A stretch of DNA of 39,862 bases from Cladosporium sp. IMV 00045. Lineage: Eukaryota; Ascomycota; Dothideomycetes; Cladosporiales; Cladosporiaceae. Position 1 is the first letter of the stretch. The number at the start of each line of letters is the position of its first letter. The stretch covers positions 1 to 39,862 of the forward strand of contig MSJI02000791.1 of assembly GCA_001931905.2 (NCBI GenBank). The letters run 5' to 3'. This document shows positions 10,735 through 19,655 of the stretch, piece after piece. A program made the position numbers and the translations under genes. The notes beneath the pieces were generated by a model. It saw only the letters and a list, made by a program, of their open reading frames with translations. It was not told the DNA's origin and made no database searches.

Positions 10735-11879
10735 TTAAACGCAGTGCAGCTCGCCGCCATCGTGCGTGTGACAGTGCTGAGAAGTAGGTCAGTATATCAT
10801 CAACCTTTCTAATCGAACGGTTCATTGAGAAATGGAGGCGACTTACCGACTCGGCAGACTCAGTGGCAGTCTCAGTCGTAGACTCCTCAGCGTCAAGGGT
10901 GCTAGTCGGCTCAGTGGTGGAGCTCGCCTCAGCACTGCTGGTAGTAGAAGAGGACGCCTCGCTAGCAGTGGAAGCTGCGCTGACCGCAGAGCTCGTGGTC
11001 GAAGCGTCAGCGGCCTCTTCCTCATCCTCAGGAACCGGCTCGCCAGTGCATCCCTGGCCCGGGTTCGCGATGTCGAAAGCGTACACATCGAGCGCGAAGT
11101 ACTGCAGGGTGTGGGCGTTGCGAACGGCCTCCTCAGGCGCTTCGACGGCGAGCGCCAGGCACTCGTCGTAGGTATCGGCGTAGTGGAAGACGGTGCCCTC
11201 GCCGATCTTGTCGGTGTGGTAGAGGCGGTGGATCAGGTCGGAGGCGAAGAAGGAGGCCAGCTCGCCGCCAGCGACGGTGTAGCCGTAGCCGCACATGCCG
11301 GTCAGAGACCAACGGCTGGTGTACGAGAGGTCACAGATGACGGTTTCGTCTGAAGCATTGCTGCCGCGCCAGTGGCCGGCCCATTCTTGTGAGAGTTAGC
11401 ATTGATTAAGCGATTGAAAAGATCAGGGTTGACTTACCATCCTGCGTCGCACAGTTCTGGTCTGGATCATCACAACGAAACAGCACACCAGACTTGTCAC
11501 CGTTGACTAGTCTGTCATACCAACCCGCAGGCTCAGCGGTGGGAGCTTTGCCAAAGTACTTGGTGTAGTAGGAGGAGCTGTTACCGAACCTCTGGATGTG
11601 GTCACGAGCGTGGGCAGAGATGATCTCGGTCTCGGTGATCGCTTGACGGAGCAAAGCAGTCTGAGTTGCATTGCAGGACTTGTGGATCTCGTACTCACTC
11701 ACGGCACCCTGAGCCCAGTCGTAGACGGACGGAGTCTGAAGAGACGAGCTGGTGTTGTCCTCGAAGCTTGTACGAGCATTGCCGTTGCGAGATGCCTGAG
11801 AGGAAGTGTGGCCTTGAGGAGCCGCAATAGCGGAGGGCAGAGCCGCGGCGGCCAATGCCTTGAGGACGAAAGAGTGCAT
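10735..11879 (-). CDS. Secreted zincophore of the Asp f 2 / Pra1 family (HRxxH peptidase-like)
   Basis: The protein has 340 residues from three exons: 11438-11879, 10847-11385 and 10735-10776. Introns at 11386-11437 and 10777-10846 have GTAAGT...AG ends. A signal peptide ([23 protein letters not shown]) is followed by the family core: [52 protein letters not shown] and the metal site HRLYH at 200-204. A Ser/Thr/Glu-rich linker then leads to the last exon, which encodes [13 protein letters not shown], a zinc-binding tail. Family members (Asp f 2 of A. fumigatus, Pra1 of Candida) are released under zinc shortage at alkaline pH and bind extracellular zinc for the neighbouring ZIP transporter. 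The divergent neighbour here is such a transporter, which supports the role. Proteolysis is not established for the family. Asp f 2 is also a known allergen. Without the small third exon the protein would lack its Cys/His tail. Confidence 0.93.
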
Positions 11880-11962
11880 GATCGGCTGTAGGTGTAAAGT
11901 CTCAATGGAGAGGTCTTGTCTGGCTGATTTTCTCTGCTCGGTACATGCGACCTCCCATCGAC

Positions 11963-11970
11963 TTTATATA
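11963..11970 (-). promoter_or_regulatory. TATA box of the zincophore gene
   Basis: On the minus strand this reads TATATAAA, 84 bases upstream of the zincophore ATG. A strong TATA element fits a highly inducible secreted-protein gene. The zinc-response and PacC-like sites begin about 60 bases further upstream. Confidence 0.6.
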
Positions 11971-12027
11971 CTCATCACATGCTCAGCCATTGACGTGACC
12001 GTCGTCGACGTTGAACGGTTCTTCATG

Positions 12028-12115
12028 TCCTTCAAGGTATTTGCCATGACTTTGGGAGTGCAAGCGAACGCTGCCAAGTGCTATAGCCCTTGGCAGAGGA
12101 ATCGACCATCAAGGT
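12028..12115. promoter_or_regulatory. Zinc-response and PacC-like site cluster upstream of the zincophore
   Basis: TCCTTCAAGGT at 12028-12038 and ACCATCAAGGT at 12105-12115 each match the zinc-response consensus ACCTTNAAGGT of Zap1-type activators at 10 of 11 positions. Both contain CAAGGT. Between them CTGCCAAG (12071-12078) and CTTGGCAG (12089-12096) form a perfect 8-base inverted repeat with a 10-base spacer. Each arm contains GCCAAG, the core recognised by the alkaline-pH factor PacC. The block is 150-236 bases upstream of the zincophore ATG. The aspf2-zrfC pair of A. fumigatus is known to need zinc starvation and alkaline pH for expression. Activity of these particular sites is inferred. 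Confidence 0.6.
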
Positions 12116-12898
12116 GTAAGTGAAAATCTCTACCTTCAGTTGCCTTATTGGGAATGAAGTGGTGCGTGGTGAAGAAAGGTTTCGATTTTGAAGACGATGG
12201 ACGAGGTCGGTTGAAAAGTGTAAGATCAACTTCTGAGGCTTGGAAGACAATTGTATGGACGTTTCATTCTCTGTGGGTGCCCAAACGGCCTCTCCACGCG
12301 CTCAAGGTATGGCGGTTGGGAACAAAAGTCGGACCGGTGCACTACCAGAACGTGAGCTTTCTGCACAACTGACTAATGCCATTTGAGCGGAGGCAGGACA
12401 ATCCACCATTCGGTACACTTCTAGACCATTGCCTTTATCCAAAAAGACCGAGACTACATCCATAGTCTCGTTACCATGCACGAAGTTTGCAATCAAATTG
12501 ACCGGTCTGAGGTCCGTGGTAGGGCGATGACGATCCAATAGTCGTCGCTTGGGACATTCCGAAGCGATCAATAGTTTGACAATTCACTTCGAGCATTGAT
12601 GGTAGCTGGTGGAGTAGAGTATGAGCTATCACGGACAGTATGTAGCGTGGTGCCCTTTGTCTTCAGGTTCAGTTTAGGTTGGTATTGCCTATGATCTTCG
12701 TAGCTCTTGTGATTTTTCCTTCTGAGTAATCTTGTTTCTTCAATGGAGTTGGATTTGACTTACCGATATTATACTCGGTAGATGGGCTTGCGCTATAATG
12801 CCTCAATTGCATGCATCGTGGTGGAGTTTCTGCGCTGACGACGTTGGGAGGTTGATGTCTACGGCAGACCAAAGCCAAGCATGTGCCACATCTTGCGC
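12116..12898. other. Middle part of the divergent intergenic region
   Basis: No credible gene is seen; the short frames have no recognisable motif. It contains a further CAAGGT core at 12303-12308 and a GCCAAG (PacC-type) at 12874-12879 next to the AT island. It lies between the zincophore regulatory block and the AT island. Confidence 0.45.
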
Positions 12899-13375
12899 CT
12901 CACAAATTAATATCTTTATGTTTTTATAAAAGGGCTAAGAGAGTTTACTAGTCTAAAAATATAGGATATATACTAAAATCATATATCTTTATAAAAATAT
13001 CTATAATATCTATAGTATCAGAATTTAATTTTTATATAGAGAAATTAAAATTTATATTTTTTAGAAAAAAATTAATAATTTAATTTTTAATCTTTTTTTT
13101 TAAAAAAAAAAAAAGTTAAGAAACTTTATATTAAAACTAGTTATTAAATATAAATTTAGTTTATATAATCATAGAATAATATTTAATAAAGTTATAAATA
13201 TCTATTTCTATAAAATCTAATTTTAAGTAATTATATATAATAATTATATAGTATAATATAATTATAAATATTCCTAAATTTACGAGGAAAACTCTTAATA
13301 TGTATCTCTTCTTTAAGATACTTAAGAGGCATCATAAAATAGAAAGATACCACCTACTCTATCGCAACTCACGAA
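12899..13375. repeat. AT-only island, probably a RIP-degraded relic
   Basis: For about 470 bases the sequence is almost all A and T, with long A and T runs near 13090-13115 and many TATA/TAAT words. The borders on both sides drop sharply into normal GC-balanced DNA. No frame survives. This is the appearance of a transposon copy destroyed by repeat-induced point mutation (C to T on both strands), common in Dothideomycetes. I cannot name the parent element. It sits inside the shared promoter region of the zinc genes. Confidence 0.65.
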
Positions 13376-13609
13376 TCTAGATCTAGCAGGTTTGGCGTCT
13401 CGCGTGCGTCAGCGTGGAGACAACGTTGTGCAGTGCCAATTTTGACGGGATGCGATGGCGCCCCGTTGAGCATGCCCTTCCGAGGCCTTCGGTCGCTGGT
13501 CGCCATAGTCGCTTCACTAACGACTTGGCACTACATTGGCAACTACATTGATGGTCAAGCAACGCCGCCTCTCTAAGGTCGGATGATATACACTCTCCAA
13601 CAGACAAGC

Positions 13610-13670
13610 CTTGGCCAAGATGTTAGTAGGTCGTACTCTGCAAAACCAGGTCTCGAGGATTGATACCTTG
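13610..13670. promoter_or_regulatory. PacC-like palindrome and zinc-response half-site upstream of the ZIP gene
   Basis: CTTGGCCAAG at 13610-13619 is a 10-base palindrome holding two overlapping GCCAAG cores, one on each strand. ACCTTG at 13665-13670 is the reverse complement of the CAAGGT core found on the zincophore side. They are about 200 and 150 bases before the transporter ATG. The cores match known PacC and ZafA/Zap1 preferences, but a full zinc-response palindrome is not present here, so the call is weaker than for 12028-12115. Confidence 0.4.
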
Positions 13671-13819
13671 ATGAAGAAAAGGTAAGCGTATATTCGTGGG
13701 ACACACTCGTCTCACATCGATACCGTTCGCTGTCAATCACCAAATTTTCCTTTCCGCCTTTCGCTTCCTGGGCCTGTCTCGACTTCAGACTTTCTCACGT
13801 GTCTTGAGCTACAGGAAGA

Positions 13820-15707
13820 ATGCCCTCTTTGCGTCTTTTTGGCCTCGCGGCCCTTGCGGCTTTCGCAACTGCGGAATCGATCGCTACTGCTCAAGAACAG
13901 GACTCCGCCCCGGCAGTGAAGCGTCAATCCGACGGTGAGGCTACTGGCTGTCACGCTCATGGAGACACCCTTTTCTGTATCTGGGAGGGCGAGGAATGGG
14001 AAGTGACAAGCGATGTCAATGTTGACGACGCGCCCGCCAGCTATGCAGGCTGCCACACCCATGGCGCGAGCGAACTGTGAGTGTTCCAACATATTGTCGC
14101 GTTCTACGCCAGTTGTGCCAAGCTGACTTTCCTCAGACACTGCGATGGTGATGTTAGCCTTGCGTTGGAAAGCGAAAGCGAGCACTCGCACGAAGAGGAA
14201 GGCGAGCATGATCATTCCGAGAGCTCTAATGCATCGGAGAGCACCCCTGCATCTGAGATCACCGAAGTCTCCGATTGCCATGGTCATGGCGAAGAGCTTT
14301 TCTGCGTAGCGGGAGGAGATGAGTGGGAGGTTTCGACTGAGGTTAATGTCGACGACGCACCCAGCAGCTACAGCGGCTGCCACGCCCACGGAGAGGACGC
14401 GTTGTAAGTTTCTGTATCATAGATGAACACTATACTCCGGGGAGCGAAGACTGACCGATTTAGGCACTGTGGTGAAGGCGATGGCGAGGTTAGTCTGACC
14501 AGAGCTGCTGCTACCACCGATTCGCACGAGGAGACCACAGGCTCAGGCGAAGCTGTTGACTGCCACGCCCACGCTGGTGTTGAGTAGGTTCCGTTCCGCC
14601 ACAATGAGAGTGAGCATCGCTAACCATCTCTAGACACTGCGTAGACGCTAGCGGCAACACCGTCGACATGGGCTGCAACGCTCCTGACCACGACTACGAT
14701 GTGCCATTGCGTATTGGGTTGCTTTTCGTCATCCTTGTCACTAGCGCCATTGGCGTGTTCGCGCCTATCATTACTGAGAGGTTCACTTCCGTCAGCATGG
14801 ATGGTATTGTCATTGTTGCTATGCGCCAGTTTGGTACCGGTGTTGTGATCTCCACTGCGATTGTCCATGTAAGTTCATCAACATATGTGTGTCACTTGTG
14901 ACCCATACTGATTAGACACAGCTCTTCACACACGCCTCGCTCTTCTTCAACAACGACTGCTTGGAGGGCATCGAATACGAGGCCACTACGGGCGCCATTC
15001 TGATGGCAGGTCTCTTCCTGACGTTTTGCATCGAATATGTTGCCCACAGATGGGTTGACAAGAAGCGCCACATGTTCGAGAGGCCTCGCGCTGTCGCGCA
15101 AACGGCTGGCCAGAAAGACGCCTCGGATGCTAACATCTCTGACGCGGACTCTAATGAGCACCAATATTCCCCGGCCTCTCTCACACTTAACACTAGCGTC
15201 ATGGAGGCTGGCATCATCTTCCACTCAATCCGTAAGTTGTACTACCGCAGAATGCTGCTCCAACATAGCTAACATCATCCCACAGTGATCGGTTTGACCC
15301 TTGTCGTTGCCGCCGACTCTGGCTTCATCACTCTGTTCATCGTCATTCTCTTCCACCAGGTCTTCGAGGGATTTGCCTTGGGCTCCAGGATTGCTATGAT
15401 CCCATGTGGTTTCATGCGGAAGTCCATACTCGGCTGTGCTTTCGCAGTTACGACTCCCATCGGCATGGCAATTGGCATCGGTGTTCTCTCCAGCTTCAAC
15501 GGAAACGACCCTTCAACGATCATCGCCATTGGTACGCTCAACGCCTTCAGTGCTGGCATTCTGCTCTGGGTCGGTATTGCTGAGATGTGGTTTGTGGAAT
15601 GGTTCCACGGTCCTTTGGCTCACGCTGGCCCTCTCAAGGCTGGTGTCTGCTTTTTGAGCTTGGTGGCCGGTCTGGTCGTCATGAGCGTGTTGGGCAAATG
15701 GGCCTAA
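13820..15707 (+). CDS. ZIP-family zinc transporter with Cys/His-rich extracellular N-terminus (ZrfC/Zrt1 type)
   Basis: This is a plasma-membrane zinc importer, 536 residues, six exons: 13820-14076, 14137-14403, 14464-14583, 14634-14868, 14922-15231 and 15286-15707. A signal peptide (MPSLRLFGLAALAAFATAES) leads into a long extracellular domain with five metal motifs: CHAHGDTLFC (44-53), CHTHGASELHC (78-88), CHGHGEELFC (133-142), CHAHGEDALHC (167-177) and CHAHAGVEHC (208-217), plus a His/Glu-rich stretch near 103-112. TM1 starts at about 230 (RIGLLFVILVTSAIGVFAPI). STAIVHLFTHA, HQVFEGFALGSR and TTPIGMAIGIG carry the ZIP transport-site residues. The His loop between TM3 and TM4 is short. The last N-terminal motif closely resembles a zinc-binding motif described in A. 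fumigatus ZrfC. Paired with the divergent zincophore gene, it is the likely alkaline-pH zinc importer. Introns 1-3 all fall just before a His-Cys pair. Confidence 0.95.
13949..14470 (+). repeat. Intragenic tandem duplication, 327-base period, intron included
   Basis: Residues 44-88 (13949-14143) and 133-177 (14276-14470) of the ZIP protein are two 45-residue copies; 29 of 45 positions are identical by my count. Each copy has the order CHxHG..LFC, EWEV, VNVDDAP.SY, GCH.HG...LHC. Each is split by a 60-base, phase-2 intron before the final HC (14077-14136 and 14404-14463), so the duplicated unit carried its intron. A third His-Cys pair (residues 216-217) follows another phase-2 intron of 50 bases. 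Confidence 0.85.
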
Positions 15708-16186
15708 AACGTGGCTTAAACTGAATCATGACAAAGCAACAAAAGTTATAGACATAGACACCACCTTCAATGGATAGCCAAGAGCACACATCCCAATTGT
15801 TCGGGCCGATCAACAGGATACCATTCCACGCGATGTGACAAGAATAGTTTTAGCAGGTAAAGAATGGCTGTGCACAATATATTGTGCGACCAAGACAATG
15901 GTCATTGGTATGCAGGGTACTGTCGCACAGCATGCCAACCAGCTTCCGCTTTCGCACGTGTTTGCATGCCAATGACCATTGCCATGCATTCCAGAGCAAC
16001 GCCAGGTCACTTTCACCGTCGCAGTTTACGAAGGAGTTTTTCGAAATCTCGAGAAACGGGCGAAAGTATTCAAATGTACAATCACGGGATTGCTAACCAA
16101 AAGCACAGAGGATGAATCCAGTACTGCCATGTTGTCACCGAATCGTTGATTGATCGCACAGCGCCACCGATCTTGATCTCGCGCTG
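15708..16186. other. Intergenic region between the ZIP and PAN-like genes
   Basis: No gene is visible. The middle is occupied by the nested inverted repeats listed separately. The remainder is unremarkable 3' flank and promoter sequence. Confidence 0.45.
15872..15981. repeat. Nested inverted repeats 3' of the ZIP gene
   Basis: Three inverted structures lie within 110 bases. GCACAATATATTGTGC at 15872-15887 is a perfect 16-base palindrome. TGTGCGAC (15883-15890) pairs with GTCGCACA (15922-15929). CAATGGTCATTGGTATGCA (15896-15914) pairs with the stretch 15963-15981 at 18 of 19 positions. No open frame or known terminal repeat is present. A small foldback relic, a cruciform-prone site or a structured RNA 3' end are all possible. 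Confidence 0.5.
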
Positions 16187-17638
16187 ATGGCACGCAAAAC
16201 AATGTCGCTTTCAGAAAGTCATTTTGCGTTCTTTGTTCCAGAAGGCTTTCCTTATGCGGCAAAAAGTATTTTCGTCGATGATGGCAGCAATGGCTTCACC
16301 CATCGCTCTGCTCCTCCGCAATCTCTGTTGCGTACCTTCACACCGTCTTTCTTCAGGAGAAAATCGAGCGAGATGCCTCTGATCAAGAATCGCCCTACAT
16401 CCGAGACGCCAGCGGAGCCAACGTCACCCAACTTCTCTTCTCTCGTCCAAGATTTGAGCGCTAGTGAGCTCAGCAAGACCGCAAAACGATTCACCCGCCC
16501 GACTGGGCTTCCGTTCAGGGGGACTTCAAGATCGCAAAAGTACAGAAAAGAGAATGTGGTGGGCGAATGTCGTCAAGGCCAGAACTACTATATTTGCCAA
16601 TCGACGGGATTCAAAGGCTGTTGTTCGAAAAATGCATGCGATCCGGACGTCAAATGCCCGGAAAGCGATGCTGTGGAGTCTCAATCATCGTCCGACAACT
16701 CAACCATGGCACAACCGGAGTTAGCCACACCCATGGGCAAGGCTGAGAATCTGCCGCCTTTGAGCGAGACAAACCACGATGCCAGCGCCACCACAAGCGA
16801 AACCAGACCCGTCAAGTCTGCAGTCACATCAGCTGCCGGTACGCCCGTCGAGGTCCAAAGCCTTCACACCGCGATCCGGGCAACACAGGACGTGGCATTG
16901 GCGCCTTCCTGTCCCAGAGGCAACGGGACGACATTCACGGACAACACCAACATCGCATACATCATCCGATGCAACAGCGACAACACCGCACCAGCATATT
17001 CCAGCGTGCAAGTCACGATTGGCGGCTATGCACAATGCTTCTCGAGCTGTTCCAGCACTGACGACTGTGCCGGCTTCACTTACAGTGGGGAAGATGGCGG
17101 AGTCTGCTATCTCAAGTCCAGGATGCCCAAAGACGGCTACGTCGCCAAAGCAGGCCCCAACTACATCTCTTGCGCCAAAGTCGATCCATCAGCCTCTGCT
17201 CCTCGTCCGACAGCCTCAACACCAGCCGCAGAGGGATCAAGCAAACAACCCAACAAAGGCGCCATAGCCGGGGGAGTCGTAGGCGGCATCGCGATCATCA
17301 GCCTAGTGCTGTTCCTAATCGCCTTCCTCGCCCACCGCCGCCGCAAAGACATGGAAAACAAACGAGCTACTCTCACACACGTCTTCGGAGGTGCCGTCGA
17401 ACCCGGCCGCCGCAACGACGACCACGACGCCCAAACCCTGCCCCTCCACAACCGCAGCGGCAGCACGAGTCACGACGTCTTTGCGCCGTATGGAGGTGCG
17501 TATTACCCTCAATATTCTCCTATCGCACCGACGCAGCTGCAGCAGCCGCAAATGCAGCAGCAGTCCGTGGCGCCGCATCAGCAGCACGCGAGGCAGCGAT
17601 CCATCTATCGGCCGAATGGCGAGGCGAGCTGGCTCTGA
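16187..17638 (+). CDS. Single-pass membrane protein with PAN/apple-like extracellular domain
   Basis: The frame encodes 483 residues. A Cys-rich block CRQGQNYYICQSTGFKGCCSKNACDPDVKCPES lies at about 128-159, a pattern frequent in fungal surface proteins. A PAN/apple-like domain follows at about 242-329 (IRCNSD... YAQCFSSCSSTDDCAGFTYSGEDGGVCYLKS... YISC). A Ser/Thr/Pro stalk leads to one transmembrane helix at about 359-382 (GAIAGGVVGGIAIISLVLFLIAFLA), a stop-transfer HRRRK and a cytoplasmic Q/P-rich tail. No classical signal peptide is visible from the ATG at 16187, so the helix probably acts as a reverse signal anchor with the N-terminus outside; Met63 (16373) is an alternative start. The frame stops at TGA (17636-17638) and then continues open for 252 codons in the same frame (next entry). 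Ligand and function are unknown. Confidence 0.8.
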   Translation: MARKTMSLSESHFAFFVPEGFPYAAKSIFVDDGSNGFTHRSAPPQSLLRTFTPSFFRRKSSEMPLIKNRPTSETPAEPTSPNFSSLVQDLSASELSKTAKRFTRPTGLPFRGTSRSQKYRKENVVGECRQGQNYYICQSTGFKGCCSKNACDPDVKCPESDAVESQSSSDNSTMAQPELATPMGKAENLPPLSETNHDASATTSETRPVKSAVTSAAGTPVEVQSLHTAIRATQDVALAPSCPRGNGTTFTDNTNIAYIIRCNSDNTAPAYSSVQVTIGGYAQCFSSCSSTDDCAGFTYSGEDGGVCYLKSRMPKDGYVAKAGPNYISCAKVDPSASAPRPTASTPAAEGSSKQPNKGAIAGGVVGGIAIISLVLFLIAFLAHRRRKDMENKRATLTHVFGGAVEPGRRNDDHDAQTLPLHNRSGSTSHDVFAPYGGAYYPQYSPIAPTQLQQPQMQQQSVAPHQQHARQRSIYRPNGEASWL

Positions 17639-18397
17639 CGGGATGGTGCAGGTTACTCTCGTACTGGTGTGGGCGGTAGTGTCTCAAAGGATTACGCTTT
17701 GCAAACGATGAACACGAGTCCAACCAGCAACAAAGACAACGCAACAACTCCGGCGAAAAGCCCATACTACCCAACCACATCACCCTACCCGACCTCGCCT
17801 CCAACGACAACATACCAAACACCACCCACCCCTCAAATCGGCAAGGACATCTACTTCCTCCCCGCAACAACCTACCATCCAGCCCCAACACCAACAGCCC
17901 ACACGCCAGAACCCATACCCCTCCTCGACAGCACGCCCGTGAGCAATCGCAGCAACACGTCCCGCTCGCCACGTTTCCACGAGCACATCTCCGAGCTGGA
18001 AGACACCTCTTCCGCTCTTCCCGCCACAACTCACCAAGCAGGCCAGAGCGGTTCAGGGAACGGTTCCAGTCCCAACCCAAACGCCAAAGCGCAAAAACGC
18101 TGGGGCAGCGTCCTGTACGCCGACAAAGACAGTCCGACGCTCGGTCTCGGTGATCCGAACTCCAGCAACTTGTCAGGGAGGGAGGCGATGATGGACGAGG
18201 CGCGGAGGAGGCAGGAGGTTCTGCGCGAGGTCGCTTTTGGGGGTGGGGAGGGGGAGGGTGGGAAATTGAGGCCGGGGGAGGCGAAGGCTAAGGTGACGAG
18301 AGAGGGCAAGGGAGAGGGAGAGGTCAGTCCGGATTTGAGCGAGTCGCCGTTGGAGAGGGGGTTTGCTGTTAGTCCGATGGGGAGTTTGAGTAGGTAG
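17639..18397 (+). CDS. In-frame continuation of the PAN-like gene beyond a TGA (readthrough or broken stop)
   Basis: Directly after TGA at 17636-17638 the same frame stays open to 18397. It encodes RDGAGYSRTGVGGSVSKDYALQTMN, then a Pro/Thr/Ser-rich cytoplasmic-type tail (KSPYYPTTSPYPTSPPTTTYQTPPTP, RFHEHISELEDTSSALP, QKRWGSVLYADKDSP, SGREAMMDEARRRQEVLREVAFGG). There is no ATG until the QTMN methionine at 17708. I find no GTRNGT donor that would remove the stop. The context is TGA followed by CGG, one of the leaky UGA contexts known from viral readthrough genes. Choices are programmed readthrough, a recent nonsense mutation, a sequence error, or an unrecognised intron. Confidence 0.55.
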   Translation, partial: RDGAGYSRTGVGGSVSKDYALQTMNTSPTSNKDNATTPAKSPYYPTTSPYPTSPPTTTYQTPPTPQIGKDIYFLPATTYHPAPTPTAHTPEPIPLLDSTPVSNRSNTSRSPRFHEHISELEDTSSALPATTHQAGQSGSGNGSSPNPNAKAQKRWGSVLYADKDSPTLGLGDPNSSNLSGREAMMDEARRRQEVLREVAFGGGEGEGGKLRPGEAKAKVTREGKGEGEVSPDLSESPLERGFAVSPMGSLSR

Positions 18398-18779
18398 ATT
18401 AGATTGGTTTTGTTGGGGTGGGTAAAGGGATAGAGGGGGTTTAATAGGACTTGTTTTGATGAGCATTGGTTTTATTTGATTTGTGTATTATCATTGAAGC
18501 TATGCACCACCCTGCTCGTGTTTGAATTCGTCTTCGAGCCAGAATCTTGGGAAGGGATGGTAAAAAGGTAGACATGGTATTATCTCTCATCATTTCGTAC
18601 TTTAACTTACTGTGTAATGAAATCTGTCAGACTTCATTTCGCTCTTGCCCCCTAGAAAGTAATAGCGGTCAATTGTGTGACCTACCGCATACTTGACCAA
18701 ATGTGCCAACCCGCCCAACGCCAGTATTGACATGGATCTCGACTCGATGGCATCCATGTCTACCAGGCTCGTCGTCTTT
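18398..18779. other. Convergent gap between the PAN-like and W-G-rich genes
   Basis: No separate gene is visible. On the minus strand a frame runs on to 18602 but is not in phase with the 18780 stop. A small 3' exon of the minus-strand gene is possible but not supported by clear splice signals. Confidence 0.35.
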
Positions 18780-19616
18780 TCACCAGCCTGCCCCTGCCGC
18801 TGGTTTTTTCTGAGTGTTGTCGGGCTTGAAGCCCTGACTTGCTGGTTTGGTCTGGCCTTGGCCCTCGAATTGCCAACCAGCGTTGTCAGGCTTGTTCTCA
18901 CTGGTCGCGTTTGGGTTTGCCCAGGCATTTTGCTGTCCACCAGTAGACCAGGCGGTGTTGCCTGCGACTTTACTCTTACCGGCCTCGCTCTGACGGGCGG
19001 AATTTCTGCCCTCATTGCCTCCGTCATTTTGGGCTGCATTGTTGTCTCCCCAGATATTATCATCAGAGGCAGCAACAGGAGCAGCAGCCGGAGCAGCATC
19101 AGCACCTCCACTTTCGCCACCTTCACCGCCTCCACCAACAGCACCACCACCCTCCTGCATCCTCAGCACCTCCTCAACAAGCCTCTCCCTCGGCAACCCC
19201 ATCAGCACACCCCTACCCACCTCCTCCGCCACCTTCCTCAAATCCCCCCTCACATCCCTGCCCAAAATCTCCTCCAGTTTCTCCACACTCCTGTAGTTGA
19301 AAACAAACACCGCGAAAGGCTCGTCCATGGTGTCCAGATACCTCGGACGCAGCGTGTTGTGCGTGTAGTCAGCGCCGCGGCCGGGGCGCACGCCGTGCGA
19401 GCGGTCGCCGACTTGCGAGGCGGGGAGGTGAGGCGTGGGGCCTGCTGGGTAGGTGTACGGTTCGCGGGGTTGGGGGCGGGGACGTTTGGTTTGTTGGGTG
19501 TTCTGGGAGGGGGCGGCGCCGCGCCAGGTCGTGAAGTAGGGTTTGATGTGGGCGTGGGGGTTTGTGGTCTTTTGGGCGGTGGAGGCTCTGCTATGGTGGG
19601 AGGAGGGAGGTTTGGG

Positions 19617-19655
<39 letters not shown>

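Noticed and set aside
12899..13375. Nuclear insertion of mitochondrial DNA as the source of the AT-rich block.
   Set aside because: No mitochondrial gene fragment or tRNA is recognisable; the pattern fits RIP decay better, though only a search could exclude it.
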